Shown: positions 26,220 through 34,900 of the stretch, in pieces
Layout of the letters: each line of letters begins with the position of its first letter
Position numbering within the stretch: the first letter of the stretch is position 1
Source: CAVRCA01 sp965218045
GTDB lineage: Bacteria; Pseudomonadota; Alphaproteobacteria; Acetobacterales; Acetobacteraceae
Direction of reading: 5' to 3'
NCBI GenBank assembly: GCA_965218045.1
Contig: CBDCJX010000009.1
Span: 620,001 to 684,000, forward strand
Length of the DNA stretch: 64,000 bases
Position numbers and translations under genes: made by a program
Notes under the pieces: model-generated
What the model was told of the DNA's origin: nothing
What the model saw: the letters and a program-made list of their open reading frames with translations, nothing else
Databases searched by the model: none

Positions 26220-27049
26220 CCGAAGTCCTGCTGATCGACAACCCGCGCGAGGGCGTGCGTCGGCTCACGATGAACCGGCCTGACAAGCGCAACGCGCTCA
26301 ACAATCCGTTGCGTGGCGCGATCCTCGCCGCACTGGTGGAGGCCGACCAGGATTCTTCGGTGAAGGTGACGATCCTGCGCGGCGCCGGCCCGAGCTTTTC
26401 GGCGGGCTACGACCTGTCGGCCAACAACGCGGTCGATCAGCCGTATTACACGGCGGGCGGTGCGGGCCAGTGGGCGCGGCACGTGGTCGACGGCTGGACC
26501 CGCATCTGGGATCTGGCGAAACCGGTGATCGCGCAGGTGCACGGCTACTGCCTCGCCGGCGGCAGCGAGCTCGCCGCGTGCTGCGATCTCGTCTACGTCG
26601 CGGAGGACGCCAAGATCGGCTACCCGCCAACGCGGCTGATGAGCCCGCCTGACAACCAGTTTCATCCGTGGCTTTTGGGATTGCGTCGGGCAATGGAGAT
26701 GTATCTGACCGGCGACGCGATCACCGGCATCGAGGCGGCGGCCGACGGCTTCGCCAACCGCGCCTATCCGGCCGAGCGGCTCGACGAGGCGGTGCTGGCG
26801 ATCGCCGAGCGCGTGGCGCTGGTGCCGGTGGAGCTCAACCAGATCAACAAGCGCAGCATCCACCGCGCGATGGAGATTATGGGTCTGCGGGCGGCGATCC
26901 GCTCCGGCACCGAGTTGCAGGCGCTGGCTTTCACCACCGAGCCGAGCCTCGAATATCGCAAGCAGTTCAAACGCGACGGCGGCAGCGTACGCGACGTGCT
27001 AAGCGCCCGCGACAAGGCGTTCGGCGATTACCGGGAGCGGAAGGAGTAG
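26216..27049 (+). CDS. Enoyl-CoA hydratase/isomerase family protein
   Basis: This 277-residue crotonase-fold protein has MNRPDKRNALNNPLRGAI, the oxyanion-hole segments FSAGYDLS and HGYCLAGGSELAACCDLVY (first catalytic glutamate present), and YPPTRLMSPPDNQ where the second catalytic residue would be. The latter lacks the usual PE-x-G-L, so the reaction may differ from simple hydration. Its ATG overlaps the dehydrogenase stop. It should act on the product of the preceding pair. Confidence 0.9.
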   Translation: MTEVLLIDNPREGVRRLTMNRPDKRNALNNPLRGAILAALVEADQDSSVKVTILRGAGPSFSAGYDLSANNAVDQPYYTAGGAGQWARHVVDGWTRIWDLAKPVIAQVHGYCLAGGSELAACCDLVYVAEDAKIGYPPTRLMSPPDNQFHPWLLGLRRAMEMYLTGDAITGIEAAADGFANRAYPAERLDEAVLAIAERVALVPVELNQINKRSIHRAMEIMGLRAAIRSGTELQALAFTTEPSLEYRKQFKRDGGSVRDVLSARDKAFGDYRERKE

Positions 27050-27058
27050 TCTTGGCAG

Positions 27059-27469
27059 CTAGGGCTGCTTCGACGCCCGAGGACTGCTGGAGCAGGTCAA
27101 GTTCGCCTGCGTGAGTGCGGCGAGCAAGTCGTCTCGGGGTTTCGCTTCGAGTTCGAGCCGAGGTGGCGCCCCTTTCGCTTCGGCGAGTATTCTGCATGCG
27201 ATGGCGAAACCGGTCAGGCGGTCATCATCCTTCCTGTCGAGATAGCGTATGGCACGCTGGACAACACTGGTGACAGCCGCCGACCTTTTGCCCGCAAGGT
27301 CGACTGTAAGCCGACTGACCAATGCGTTCCGCCAAGCGTCATCCGGGAATGTGGTCAGCCATCCGGAATGGACGTTGAACGCCGGGTTGACTGGTGAGGA
27401 CACAAGCAGCCTCTCACGGTCGCTGGCCTTGAAGCGCAGCTGCCAGTCGTAGCGATGTGCAATGCTCAC
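27059..27469 (-). CDS. Hypothetical protein, opposite strand within the dehydrogenase cluster
   Basis: I do not recognise this 136-residue product. It is soluble and basic, without signal peptide or membrane segment. Its central region (DDAWRNALVSRLTVDLAGKR, RAIRYLDRKDDDRLTGFAIA) looks like real helical protein, with mixed charged and hydrophobic residues. It lies on the strand opposite to its neighbours, in a slightly less GC-biased stretch between two acyl-CoA dehydrogenase units, which suggests a late insertion. No plus-strand gene covers this interval. Confidence 0.5.
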   Translation of the reverse strand: MSIAHRYDWQLRFKASDRERLLVSSPVNPAFNVHSGWLTTFPDDAWRNALVSRLTVDLAGKRSAAVTSVVQRAIRYLDRKDDDRLTGFAIACRILAEAKGAPPRLELEAKPRDDLLAALTQANLTCSSSPRASKQP

Positions 27470-27578
27470 CGGACCGCTTGCGGCACGTCAACCAGCCCGA
27501 GTCTGTCCAATTCCGTTCCCCGCCTCTACACTTCCTCGCCCACTAGGCCCAACGCCGGGCGGCCGGAGGAACACGAGC

Positions 27579-28775
27579 ATGGCGATGCCCAACCTAGACA
27601 CATTCCGCACCGAGGCACGGGCCTGGCTTGAGGCCAATTGCCCGCTCTCGACGCGCACCGCGCAGCCGGATGATGAGGCGGTCGGCGGTGGCACCAAGGA
27701 GAGATACAAGAACCCGGAAAGCAAGCTTTGGCTCGACCGCATGGCGGCGAAGGGCTGGACCGCGCCGACTTGGCCCACGCAATACGGCGGCGGCGGGCTG
27801 TCGGCGGAGCAGGCAAAGGTGCTCGACGAGGAGATGCGGGCGCTCAACTGCCGCCCGCCGATCCGCGGCATGGGGTTCTCCATGCTCGGCCCCACCCTGC
27901 TCGAGTACGGCACCGAGGAGCAGAAGCGCCAGCACCTGCCGACGATCGCCACCGGCGAGATCCGCTGGTGCCAGGGTTACAGCGAGCCGGGCTCCGGCTC
28001 CGACCTCGCCAGCCTGTCGACCCGCGCCGTGCTGCAGGGCGAGCACTTCCTGGTCAACGGCCACAAGATCTGGACCTCGGGCGCGCACCTCGCAGACTGG
28101 ATTTTCTGTCTGGTGCGCACCGATCCGGCGGCGAAGAAGCACGACGGCATCAGCTTTCTGCTGATCGACATGAGCGATCCCGGCGTGCGGCCGCAACCGA
28201 TCCGCCTGATCAGCGGCTACTCGGTTTTTTGCGAAACCTTCTTCGAGAACGTGCAGGTACCGGCCAGCAACCTCGTGGGCGAGCCGAACAAGGGCTGGAC
28301 CATCGCCAAGCGCCTGCTCGAGCACGAGCGCAAGGGGATTGGCTCGATCGGCGAACGCGCGCGCGAACGCGCCGAAGCCAAGCCGGAGAACGCGGCGAAG
28401 AAATACGTGGGCGAGACCAACGGACGGATCGCCGATCCGGCGCTGCGCAACTCGGTCGCGGCTTACAACATCGATGCGCAAAGCTTCGCACTCACCCGCC
28501 AGCGCGCGGCGGAGGAGGCCAAGTCCGGCAGCTCGCCCGGCCCCGCCTCGGCGATGTTCAAGTATTACGCAACAGAACTGAACAAGCGCCGCTACGAGGC
28601 GCTGCTCGACGCGGCCGGGACCGAGATGCTGGGCTGGGAAGGCGAGGGGTTCGAGCCCGACAATCTGCGCACCACGCGCGACTGGCTGCGCGCCAAGGCG
28701 AACACAATCGAGGGCGGCACCTCCGAGATCCAGCTCAACATCATCGCCAAGCGCGTGCTTGGTCTGCCGGACTGA
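27579..28775 (+). CDS. Acyl-CoA dehydrogenase, long subunit of pair 2
   Basis: This 398-residue flavoenzyme starts at the ATG behind GGAGGAACACGAGC. It has APTWPTQYGGGGLSAEQAKV, CQGYSEPGSGSDLASLSTRA (FAD contacts), VNGHKIWTSGAHLADWIFCL and the C-terminal TIEGGTSEIQLNIIAKRVLG. An insertion near residues 255-300, rich in charged residues (ERARERAEAKPENAAKK), is a feature of this long subfamily. It is followed after 13 nt by a second, shorter dehydrogenase, so this is the second long/short pair in the cluster. Confidence 0.93.
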   Translation: MAMPNLDTFRTEARAWLEANCPLSTRTAQPDDEAVGGGTKERYKNPESKLWLDRMAAKGWTAPTWPTQYGGGGLSAEQAKVLDEEMRALNCRPPIRGMGFSMLGPTLLEYGTEEQKRQHLPTIATGEIRWCQGYSEPGSGSDLASLSTRAVLQGEHFLVNGHKIWTSGAHLADWIFCLVRTDPAAKKHDGISFLLIDMSDPGVRPQPIRLISGYSVFCETFFENVQVPASNLVGEPNKGWTIAKRLLEHERKGIGSIGERARERAEAKPENAAKKYVGETNGRIADPALRNSVAAYNIDAQSFALTRQRAAEEAKSGSSPGPASAMFKYYATELNKRRYEALLDAAGTEMLGWEGEGFEPDNLRTTRDWLRAKANTIEGGTSEIQLNIIAKRVLGLPD

Positions 28776-28788
28776 GGATTCTTACCCG

Positions 28789-29929
28789 ATGGCGCTCACG
28801 CTTTCCTCCGAAGCGCGGCTGATCCAGGACACCGCGCTTGAGTTCTTCGCCGAGAAGAGCCCGGTCTCCGCGTTGCGCAAGCTACGCGACACGCAGGACG
28901 CGGACGGGTTCTCTCGGCCGCTGTGGCGCGAAATGGCGGAGCTCGGCTGGACCGGCTTCCTGGTGCCCGAGGAGCATGGCGGCTCGGGGTTCGGCAATGT
29001 CGGCCTTGGGCTGGTGATGGAGGCCGCCGGGCGCACCCTGGCGGCCACGCCGCTGCTGTCGACATCGCTGATCGGTGCCAGCGCGCTGGTGCTCGCCGGC
29101 AGCGCGATGCAGAAGGACACGCATCTACCCGGCCTGGTCGCCGGCGAGACGATTTTTGCGCTCGCGCTGGAAGAGACGCCGCACCACGCGCCGACTCACA
29201 TCGCCACGGCGGCGAAGAAGCACGGCGGTGGCTACCGGCTGTCCGGGCGCAAGACCTTCGTGCTCGACGGACACGTCGCCGACACGCTGATCGTCGCCGC
29301 GCGCACCGCTGGCGGAGCGAAGGATCGCGGCGGCATCACGTTGTTCCTGGTCCCCTCCGACGCGCCCGGTGTCTCGCGCACTCGCACCATCATGGTCGAC
29401 AGCCGCAACGCCGCCAACATCCAGCTTCGATGAAGTGGAGGTTGCCGACGAGGCCGCGCTCGGGCCGATCGACGGCGGGGCAGACGTGCTCGACGCTGTG
29501 CTCGACCGCGCGCGGGTCGGGCTGTCAGCGGAGATGCTGGGCAGCGCGGCGGAGTGCTTCGAGCGCACGGTGCGGTATCTCAAGGACCGCAAGCAGTTCG
29601 GCGTGCCGATCGGCTCCTTTCAGGCATTGAAGCATCGCGCGGCGCAGATGTTCTGCGAGCTCGAAGTCACTCGCTCCGGTGTGCTGGCGGCGCTGTCCGC
29701 GCTCGACGATGGCGCCAACGACGCGGCGGTGCTGGCGAGCCTCGCCAAGACCAAGGCGAATGACACATTTTTTCTCGTTGGCAACGAAGGCGTGCAGATG
29801 CACGGCGGCATCGGCATGACCGACGAGCACGAGATCGGCTTCTTCACCAAGCGGGCGCGCGTCGCAATGGCGACGTTCGGCAACTCGGTGTTTCATCGGG
29901 ATCGGTATGCGACGTTGATGGGGTATTGA
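28789..29929 (+). pseudogene. Acyl-CoA dehydrogenase, short subunit of pair 2, frameshifted
   Basis: The first segment (to the TGA at 29431-29433) encodes the N- and middle domains of an acyl-CoA dehydrogenase: PVSALRKLRDTQDADGFSRP, FLVPEEHGGSGFGNVGLG, GRKTFVLDGHVADTLIVAAR. The second segment, one frame over, continues with FDEVEVADEAALGPIDGG, VRYLKDRKQFGVPIGSFQAL and EGVQMHGGIGMTDEHEIGFF up to 29929. A single extra base near 29425-29430 (reading CTTCGAT where CTTGAT would restore N-I-Q-L-D-E-V-E) explains the break. Without it the protein would have 379 residues, normal for the short subunit. It may be a real inactivation or a sequencing error; neighbouring genes look intact. Confidence 0.88.
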
Positions 29930-29964
29930 CCCCTTGCGCCTCCCCTTGTGGTAGGGGCAAGGGG
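29930..29964. terminator. Stem-loop between dehydrogenase and racemase genes
   Basis: CCCCTTGC at 29930-29937 pairs perfectly with GCAAGGGG at 29957-29964. Inside, CCT-CC pairs with GG-AGG around a short loop. It starts one base after the dehydrogenase stop. There is no T-run, so it may protect or attenuate the mRNA rather than terminate it. Confidence 0.4.
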
Positions 29965-29988
29965 GGTGCCACATAGCAGGAGGATAGA

Positions 29989-31125
29989 ATGGGTCCGCTA
30001 GCCGGAATCAAGCTGATCGAGGTGGCCGGGATCGGTCCGGGACCGATGGCGGCAATGATGCTGGGCGATCTCGGCGCCGACATCATCCGCATCGACCGGG
30101 TCAACCCGAACACGCCGCCGCGCTATGCCGACCCTCGCTACAACGTGCATGGTCGCAGCCGCCGCTCGATCGCGGTCGACCTGCAAAAACCGGGCGGTGC
30201 CGAGGTGGTGCTGCGCCTCGCCGACAAGGCCGACGGGCTGATGGAGCCATTCCGCCCCGGTGTCGCCGAGCGGCTTGGCATCGGCCCCGAGGTCGCGCTG
30301 CCGCGCAACCCGAAGCTCGTCTACGGGCGGATGACCGGATGGGGCCAGGAGGGACCGCTCGCCCGCGCGGCGGGGCATGACATCAACTATATCGCGCTCT
30401 CCGGCGCGCTGCACGCGATCGGACCGAAGGAAAAGCCGGTGCCGCCGCTCAACCTGGTCGGCGATTTCGGCGGCGGCGGGATGCTGCTGGCGTTCGGCAT
30501 GGTGTGCGGCCTGCTCGAGACGATCCGCTCTGGCCAGGGCCAGGTGGTCGACGCCGCGATGGTCGACGGCACGGCCGCACTGTTCGGCGGTATCGTCGGT
30601 ATGCACGCGGCGGGGTTGTGGCAGGATCAGCGCGGCGAAAACTTCCTCGATGGCGGCGCGCATTATTACGGCACGTACGAAACCAAGGACGGCAAGTTCG
30701 TCTGCGTTGGCTCAATCGAGCCGCAATTCTACAAGCTGCTGCTGGAAAAAACCGGTCTCGCGGGCGAGAACCTGCCGGAACAGCTCGATCGCAGCGCCTG
30801 GCCGCGGATGCGCGAGCGGTTGACCGAGGTGTTTCGCGGCAAGACGCGCGATGAGTGGTGCGCGATCATGGAGGGCACCGATATTTGCTTCGCGCCAGTG
30901 CTCACCGTCGCCGAGGCGCCGGAGCATCCGCATGCCAAGGCGCGGAACGCCTACGTCAATGTCGGCGGGGTGCAGCAGCCGGCGCCGGCACCGCGTTTCT
31001 CCCGCACCCGTGGCGAGGTGCGCGAAGCGCCGGCGCGCGGCGCGCACACCGACGGGGTGCTGCAGGAATATGGCTTTTCCAGCGGCGAGATTGCCGAGCT
31101 GCGCGGCGACAAGGTGATCGGCTGA
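29989..31125 (+). CDS. Alpha-methylacyl-CoA racemase-like CaiB/BaiF protein
   Basis: This 378-residue class III CoA-transferase-fold protein resembles AMACR/Mcr. The N-terminus LAGIKLIEVAGIGPGPMAAM and LGDLGADIIRID are followed by GRMTGWGQEGPLARAAGHDI with the catalytic histidine, the aspartate region VVDAAMVDGTAAL, and GGAHYYGTYETKDGKFV. The late TDICFAPVLTVAEAPEHPH is also typical of racemases. The enzyme inverts the alpha-methyl centre so that beta-oxidation can proceed. GGAGG precedes the ATG. Its presence implies that the cluster degrades a methyl-branched acyl chain. Confidence 0.88.
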   Translation: MGPLAGIKLIEVAGIGPGPMAAMMLGDLGADIIRIDRVNPNTPPRYADPRYNVHGRSRRSIAVDLQKPGGAEVVLRLADKADGLMEPFRPGVAERLGIGPEVALPRNPKLVYGRMTGWGQEGPLARAAGHDINYIALSGALHAIGPKEKPVPPLNLVGDFGGGGMLLAFGMVCGLLETIRSGQGQVVDAAMVDGTAALFGGIVGMHAAGLWQDQRGENFLDGGAHYYGTYETKDGKFVCVGSIEPQFYKLLLEKTGLAGENLPEQLDRSAWPRMRERLTEVFRGKTRDEWCAIMEGTDICFAPVLTVAEAPEHPHAKARNAYVNVGGVQQPAPAPRFSRTRGEVREAPARGAHTDGVLQEYGFSSGEIAELRGDKVIG

Positions 31126-31134
31126 CCGAGGAAG

Positions 31135-32298
31135 TCAGTCCGCTGCGTCGTCGTGGCGGAACGGCGACTCGGTGGCGAGTGCGTCGATGTCGGCCAGGAT
31201 CGCCGGCCGCTCCTGGTCGAGGAAATTGCCGATCGCGTCGCGCAGGCCGTCATGCGCGATCCAGTGGGCCGAGAAGGTGCGCGACGGCAGATAACCGCGC
31301 TGGATCTTGTGGCGGCCCTGCGCGCCGGCTTCGACCCGCTTGAGGCCGTGCTCGATCGCCCAGTCTATCGCGCGGTAGTAGCACAGCTCGAAATGCAGGA
31401 ACGGCCAGTCGCCGCGACAGCCCCAGTTGCGGCCATACAGCGTGTCGGCGCCGGCCAGGTTAAGCGCGCCGGCGACTGGCGTGCCGTTGTTCTCGGCCAG
31501 CATCAGCACCACCCGATCGCCGAGCCGATCGCCGAGCAAGGTGAAGAACTGGCGCGTGAGATAGGCGCTGCCCCATTTGCGATCCACAGTGGAGGTGTAG
31601 AAGCGGTAGAAGGCGTCCCAGTCGCGCTTGGTGATATCGCCGCCGCTTAGGCTGCGAAACTTCAAGCCGGCGGCATTCGCGTCCCGCCGTTCGCGACGCA
31701 GCACCTTGCGCTTGCGCGAGCTCAGCGCGGCAAGGAAGTCGTCGAAGCTAGTGTAGCCCTCGTTGTACCAGTGGAACTGCATGCCGAGGCGCTGCAACCA
31801 GCCGCTCTGGCCCAGTTCCCGCCACTCCGCCTCGGTGCAGAACGTGGCGTGCACCGAGGACAGCTCGAGTTCCTGGCACGCTTGCACCAGCGCCATGCCG
31901 AGTGCGGCCACGCTGACGCCCGAACCGGGTCGGACCAGCAGGCGCGGGCCGGGCACCGGGCTGAACGGCACCGCAACCTGCAACTTCGGGTAGTAGCGCC
32001 CTCGTGCTCGCTCCAAGGCGTGCGCCCAGCCGTGGTCGAACACGTATTCGCCATAGCTGTGCGATTTCGCATACATCGGCGCCGCCCCGACCACGCGCCC
32101 GGTCGCGTCGCGCAGCACCGCATGCTGTGGCAGCCAGCCGGTGCGTGGCCCGGCCGAGCCGCTATCCTCGAGCGCGCCCAGGAAGGCGTGGCTGACGAAC
32201 GGGTTGTCACTGCCGGCGCAACCGTCCCAATCCGCCGCGTCGATCTCGGCGATACGCGTGTGCAAGGTCAAGGTGAAGGGGGCGGGGCAATCGGGCAT
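31135..32298 (-). CDS. GNAT-fold, FemAB-like protein (DUF482 family)
   Basis: The start is the ATG at MPDCPAPFTL, giving 387 residues; a longer upstream frame is unrelated. Family features are SHAFLGALEDSGSAGPRTGW, GAAPMYAKSHSYGEYVFDHG and the GNAT-like core YEGYTSFDDFLAALSSRKRK. A late GADTLYGRNWGCRGDWPFLH and EAGAQGRHKIQRGYLP follow. Members resemble peptidoglycan peptide-bridge transferases, but the substrate is unknown. It is convergent with the racemase gene (9-nt gap). Confidence 0.85.
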   Translation of the reverse strand: MPDCPAPFTLTLHTRIAEIDAADWDGCAGSDNPFVSHAFLGALEDSGSAGPRTGWLPQHAVLRDATGRVVGAAPMYAKSHSYGEYVFDHGWAHALERARGRYYPKLQVAVPFSPVPGPRLLVRPGSGVSVAALGMALVQACQELELSSVHATFCTEAEWRELGQSGWLQRLGMQFHWYNEGYTSFDDFLAALSSRKRKVLRRERRDANAAGLKFRSLSGGDITKRDWDAFYRFYTSTVDRKWGSAYLTRQFFTLLGDRLGDRVVLMLAENNGTPVAGALNLAGADTLYGRNWGCRGDWPFLHFELCYYRAIDWAIEHGLKRVEAGAQGRHKIQRGYLPSRTFSAHWIAHDGLRDAIGNFLDQERPAILADIDALATESPFRHDDAAD

Positions 32299-32351
32299 GA
32301 TGTGGCGGTTATCGCAGCGCAGCACGCGCCGGAAAGCAAGCTCGACCTGGT

Positions 32352-32819
32352 TCAATCGATCTCGAACATGCCTTCGACCTCGACGGCGAAGTCGGCGGGC
32401 AGCGAGGGCACCCCCACAGTGCTGCGCGCGTGGCGGCCGCTCTCGCCGAAAATCGCCACCGCGAGATCGGAAGCACCGTTCATCACCTGGGCATGCTGGG
32501 TGAAGCTGGTGGCAGCGGCGACGAACCCGCCAAGACGGACGACCCGGCGCACCCGGTCGAGATCGCCGCCGCACGCGGCCCGCAATTGCGCCAGCAGATT
32601 TAGCAGGCATTGCCGCGCGGCTTGCTGTCCCTGTTCCACCGAGAGGGTGTCGCCGAGCTTGCCGGTGAACGCGACCTTGCCGTCGAGCACCGGGCCCTGT
32701 CCCGAGATGACGACGAGCTTGCCGGTCACCACGAACGGCACGTAGTTCGCGATCGGGGCGGCCGGCGTCGGCAGGGTCACGTCGAGTTCCGCGAGCTTGG
32801 CGTCGATCCGGCCGGGCAT
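32352..32819 (-). CDS. RidA family protein
   Basis: This 155-residue protein is of the YjgF/UK114 family, whose best-known members hydrolyse reactive enamine/imine intermediates made by PLP enzymes. Conserved segments are PFVVTGKLVVISGQGP, EQGQQAARQCLLNLLAQL, RVVRLGGFVAAATSF and the final RSTVGVPSLPADFAVEVEG with the substrate-binding arginine. It is about 25 residues longer than minimal RidA, like the YjgH-type subgroup. It precedes the FemAB-like gene by 53 nt. Confidence 0.9.
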   Translation of the reverse strand: MPGRIDAKLAELDVTLPTPAAPIANYVPFVVTGKLVVISGQGPVLDGKVAFTGKLGDTLSVEQGQQAARQCLLNLLAQLRAACGGDLDRVRRVVRLGGFVAAATSFTQHAQVMNGASDLAVAIFGESGRHARSTVGVPSLPADFAVEVEGMFEID

Positions 32820-32832
32820 TGCTGTCTCCCTG

Positions 32833-32880
32833 TCGTGTGACTACGCGCGAACTTATATCGTGTGACTAAGCGCGCACTTA
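32833..32880. repeat. Imperfect 23-bp direct repeat at the end of the NrdJ-like gene
   Basis: Two copies of TCGTGTGACTA(c/a)GCGCG(a/c)ACTTA occupy 32833-32855 and 32858-32880, differing at two positions. A third partial copy (TCGCGTGAC) follows. The second copy contains the TAA stop of the NrdJ-like gene. It looks like a small recent duplication. Confidence 0.7.
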
Positions 32881-34383
32881 TCGCGTGACCAGGCGCAAGG
32901 CGCGGCGACGCGCCCGAGGTGCGGTCTCGGTCGGCAGTTCAAGCGGCAGCAACGGCGCGTGGTCGCGCGCTCCATCGCCAACCGTGTCAGCGGTCTCCGG
33001 CTCGGCCTCGGCGAGATCGCGCCGGCCGAGATAGTTTACCGCGAGGTGGCGGAACACGTAGTCGATCAGCGAGGTCGCGTGCGCGACGGCGGGATCGCCC
33101 TCGACCGCGCCGGCCGGGCCGAACCGGGTGAAGGTGAACGCCTCGACCATGCTCTCGAGCGGCACGCCGTGCTGCAGGCCGAGGCTGACGGCGGCGGCGA
33201 AATTGTCCATCAGGCCGCGAAACGCCGCGCCCTCTTTCTGCAGGGCGATGGCGATCTCGCCCAAGGTGCCGTCCTCGTATTCGCCGGTGCGCAGGTAGAG
33301 CTTGTGGCCGCCGACCGTAGCCTTCTGGGTGTAGCCGGTCCGGCGCGGCGGCAGCTCCCGCCCGAGGCTGCTTGGGCGGGACGCGGCGTTGTCGACGCGC
33401 GGTCGGCTCGGCAAGGCGGCCACGGAGGGCGCCACCGCGTCATGCATGGCGGCGTGAGCGCTCGGCGCCGGCCTGGCAAACACCTCCTCGCCGGCGAGCG
33501 TCGCGGCGAGCGCCGATGCCAGCGACTGGCCGCGTGCGGCGAGCAGCGCGGTGGCCCAGCGGGCGAGCCCACCGGCGTCGTCCAGCGCCGCGAAGGCGGG
33601 TGCGATGCCGCCGGTCTCGACGCCCAGCAGGGCCTCGGTCGATCCCGGCGCGAGAATGGCGGTGGTCGTCGCATGGCGCGGGCGATCGAAGGCGTGGCTC
33701 GCCGCGTAAGCCGCGCGGGCCAGTTCGGCGAGCGCCGGCACGCAGCAGTCAGCGGGCGGCGGCGGCCAGGACAGTCGCGCCACCGGCTTCCTGCCAAACA
33801 GGAAGGGGATTTGCGCCGCAGCGACATCGGCATGTCCACGCAAAACGGCGGCGAGGCAACGCGCGACGTCCCGCGCCTCGTCGCTGTCATAGTCCAGTCC
33901 CAAGGTCGCCAGCAGCAGCGCCAGGTCGGCAAAGCCGATTTCGAGGCGCTCGGCGGCGGGTGCGGCCACGGTGAGCGCCAGTGCCGCGGTCTGCACGGCT
34001 TCGGCGAACCCGGCCGCGTCGAACCCGCTTTCGTTGTGAAACGCGGCCAGGTTGAGCACGAATCCCGGAGACGCCGGCACCTCGCGCCGCCAGATCGCAC
34101 CGGTGGGTGCTCCTCGGCGCGTCATCAGCAGCCGGTGCAGTTGCGGGCCGATGGGGCGTTCCAACCCCGCTTCGCGGGCACGCTCGGCAAGCGGCCTGAT
34201 CCAGGCATCTGCGGCGCGCGCCAATTCCGCCGGGCCGCACCCCGGCGCCAGCGCGGCGAGCGCACCGGCGGCGCTGTCGCTCCAACTTGCCGGCAGGGTA
34301 ATCATCCGCGCCGGGGCGTCCGGGTCGGCGCCCGCGCTGACCTGGCGCATCCTGACACCGTGCCATGTCCGGGTTCTTGTCAT
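32878..34383 (-). CDS. Truncated class II ribonucleotide reductase-like (TSCPD) protein
   Basis: The C-terminal 160 of 501 residues closely resemble the end of B12-dependent NrdJ: GYTQKATVGGHKLYLRTGEY, GEIAIALQKEGAAFRGLMDN, GLQHGVPLESMVEAFTFTRF and SLIDYVFRHLAVNYLGRRDL. Upstream, VLNLAAFHNESGFDAAGFAE and EIGFADLALLLATLGLDYDS echo parts of the reductase barrel. I see no N-x-C-x-E active-site motif and no ATP cone, and the protein is about half the usual length. It is probably not a reductase itself; a regulatory or NrdJ-binding role is possible. It diverges from the NDUFA12 operon. Confidence 0.82.
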   Translation of the reverse strand: MTRTRTWHGVRMRQVSAGADPDAPARMITLPASWSDSAAGALAALAPGCGPAELARAADAWIRPLAERAREAGLERPIGPQLHRLLMTRRGAPTGAIWRREVPASPGFVLNLAAFHNESGFDAAGFAEAVQTAALALTVAAPAAERLEIGFADLALLLATLGLDYDSDEARDVARCLAAVLRGHADVAAAQIPFLFGRKPVARLSWPPPPADCCVPALAELARAAYAASHAFDRPRHATTTAILAPGSTEALLGVETGGIAPAFAALDDAGGLARWATALLAARGQSLASALAATLAGEEVFARPAPSAHAAMHDAVAPSVAALPSRPRVDNAASRPSSLGRELPPRRTGYTQKATVGGHKLYLRTGEYEDGTLGEIAIALQKEGAAFRGLMDNFAAAVSLGLQHGVPLESMVEAFTFTRFGPAGAVEGDPAVAHATSLIDYVFRHLAVNYLGRRDLAEAEPETADTVGDGARDHAPLLPLELPTETAPRARRRALRLVTR

Positions 34384-34536
34384 GACCCGAGTCTAGGCCC
34401 GGGTGGTCGGCGACGAAAGCCATATTTTGGGCCTTAACGCGGCTGAACCACTACATCACGGGCGCTAGATCCGCCCGATCGGCGGCGAGGCGGGCGGATG
34501 GTGGACCCGGCGGCGGGGCGTGCGTATATCGGGCGA

Positions 34537-34890
34537 ATGAATCTCGGCACTCGCCTGTTCACCATGCTGAAGGGTCGGCGCGTCGGCAGCGACGCAGCTG
34601 GCAACATCTACTACGAGGAGAAGACGCCGCGTCGCGGCGTTCGTGCGCGGCGCTGGGTGATGTATGCCGGTCCCGTGGAAGCAAGCGCGGTGCCACCCGA
34701 ATGGCACCCCTGGCTGCACTACACGACCGACGCGCCGCTGCCCATGAGCGGCCGACTGCCCTGGCAAAAGCCGCACGTGGTCAATCTTACTGGCACGCCG
34801 GCAGGCTATCGCCCAGCTGGCCACGACTATAGCGGCGGGGTGCGAGCACGGGCGACGGGCGACTACGAAGCGTGGACCCCGGGTGGCTGA
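34537..34890 (+). CDS. NADH:ubiquinone oxidoreductase accessory subunit, NDUFA12 family
   Basis: This 117-residue protein is the bacterial counterpart of the 17.2-kDa accessory subunit of complex I, found in alphaproteobacteria and mitochondria. It contains GNIYYEEK, RRWVMYAGPVEASAVPPEWH and WLHYTTDAPLP, followed by the diagnostic LPWQKPHVVNLTGTPAGYRP and a closing GGVRARATGDYEAWTPG. I use the internal ATG at MNLGTRLFT; the upstream 13 codons are not conserved. It heads an operon with mlaD, a small gene and DUF2155. Confidence 0.93.
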   Translation: MNLGTRLFTMLKGRRVGSDAAGNIYYEEKTPRRGVRARRWVMYAGPVEASAVPPEWHPWLHYTTDAPLPMSGRLPWQKPHVVNLTGTPAGYRPAGHDYSGGVRARATGDYEAWTPGG

Positions 34891-34900
34891 GGGGCGCGCG

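Noticed and set aside
31135..32610. A 491-residue version of the FemAB-like protein
   Set aside because: The extra 104 N-terminal residues run antisense to the RidA region and are not family-like; the ATG at 32298 fits.
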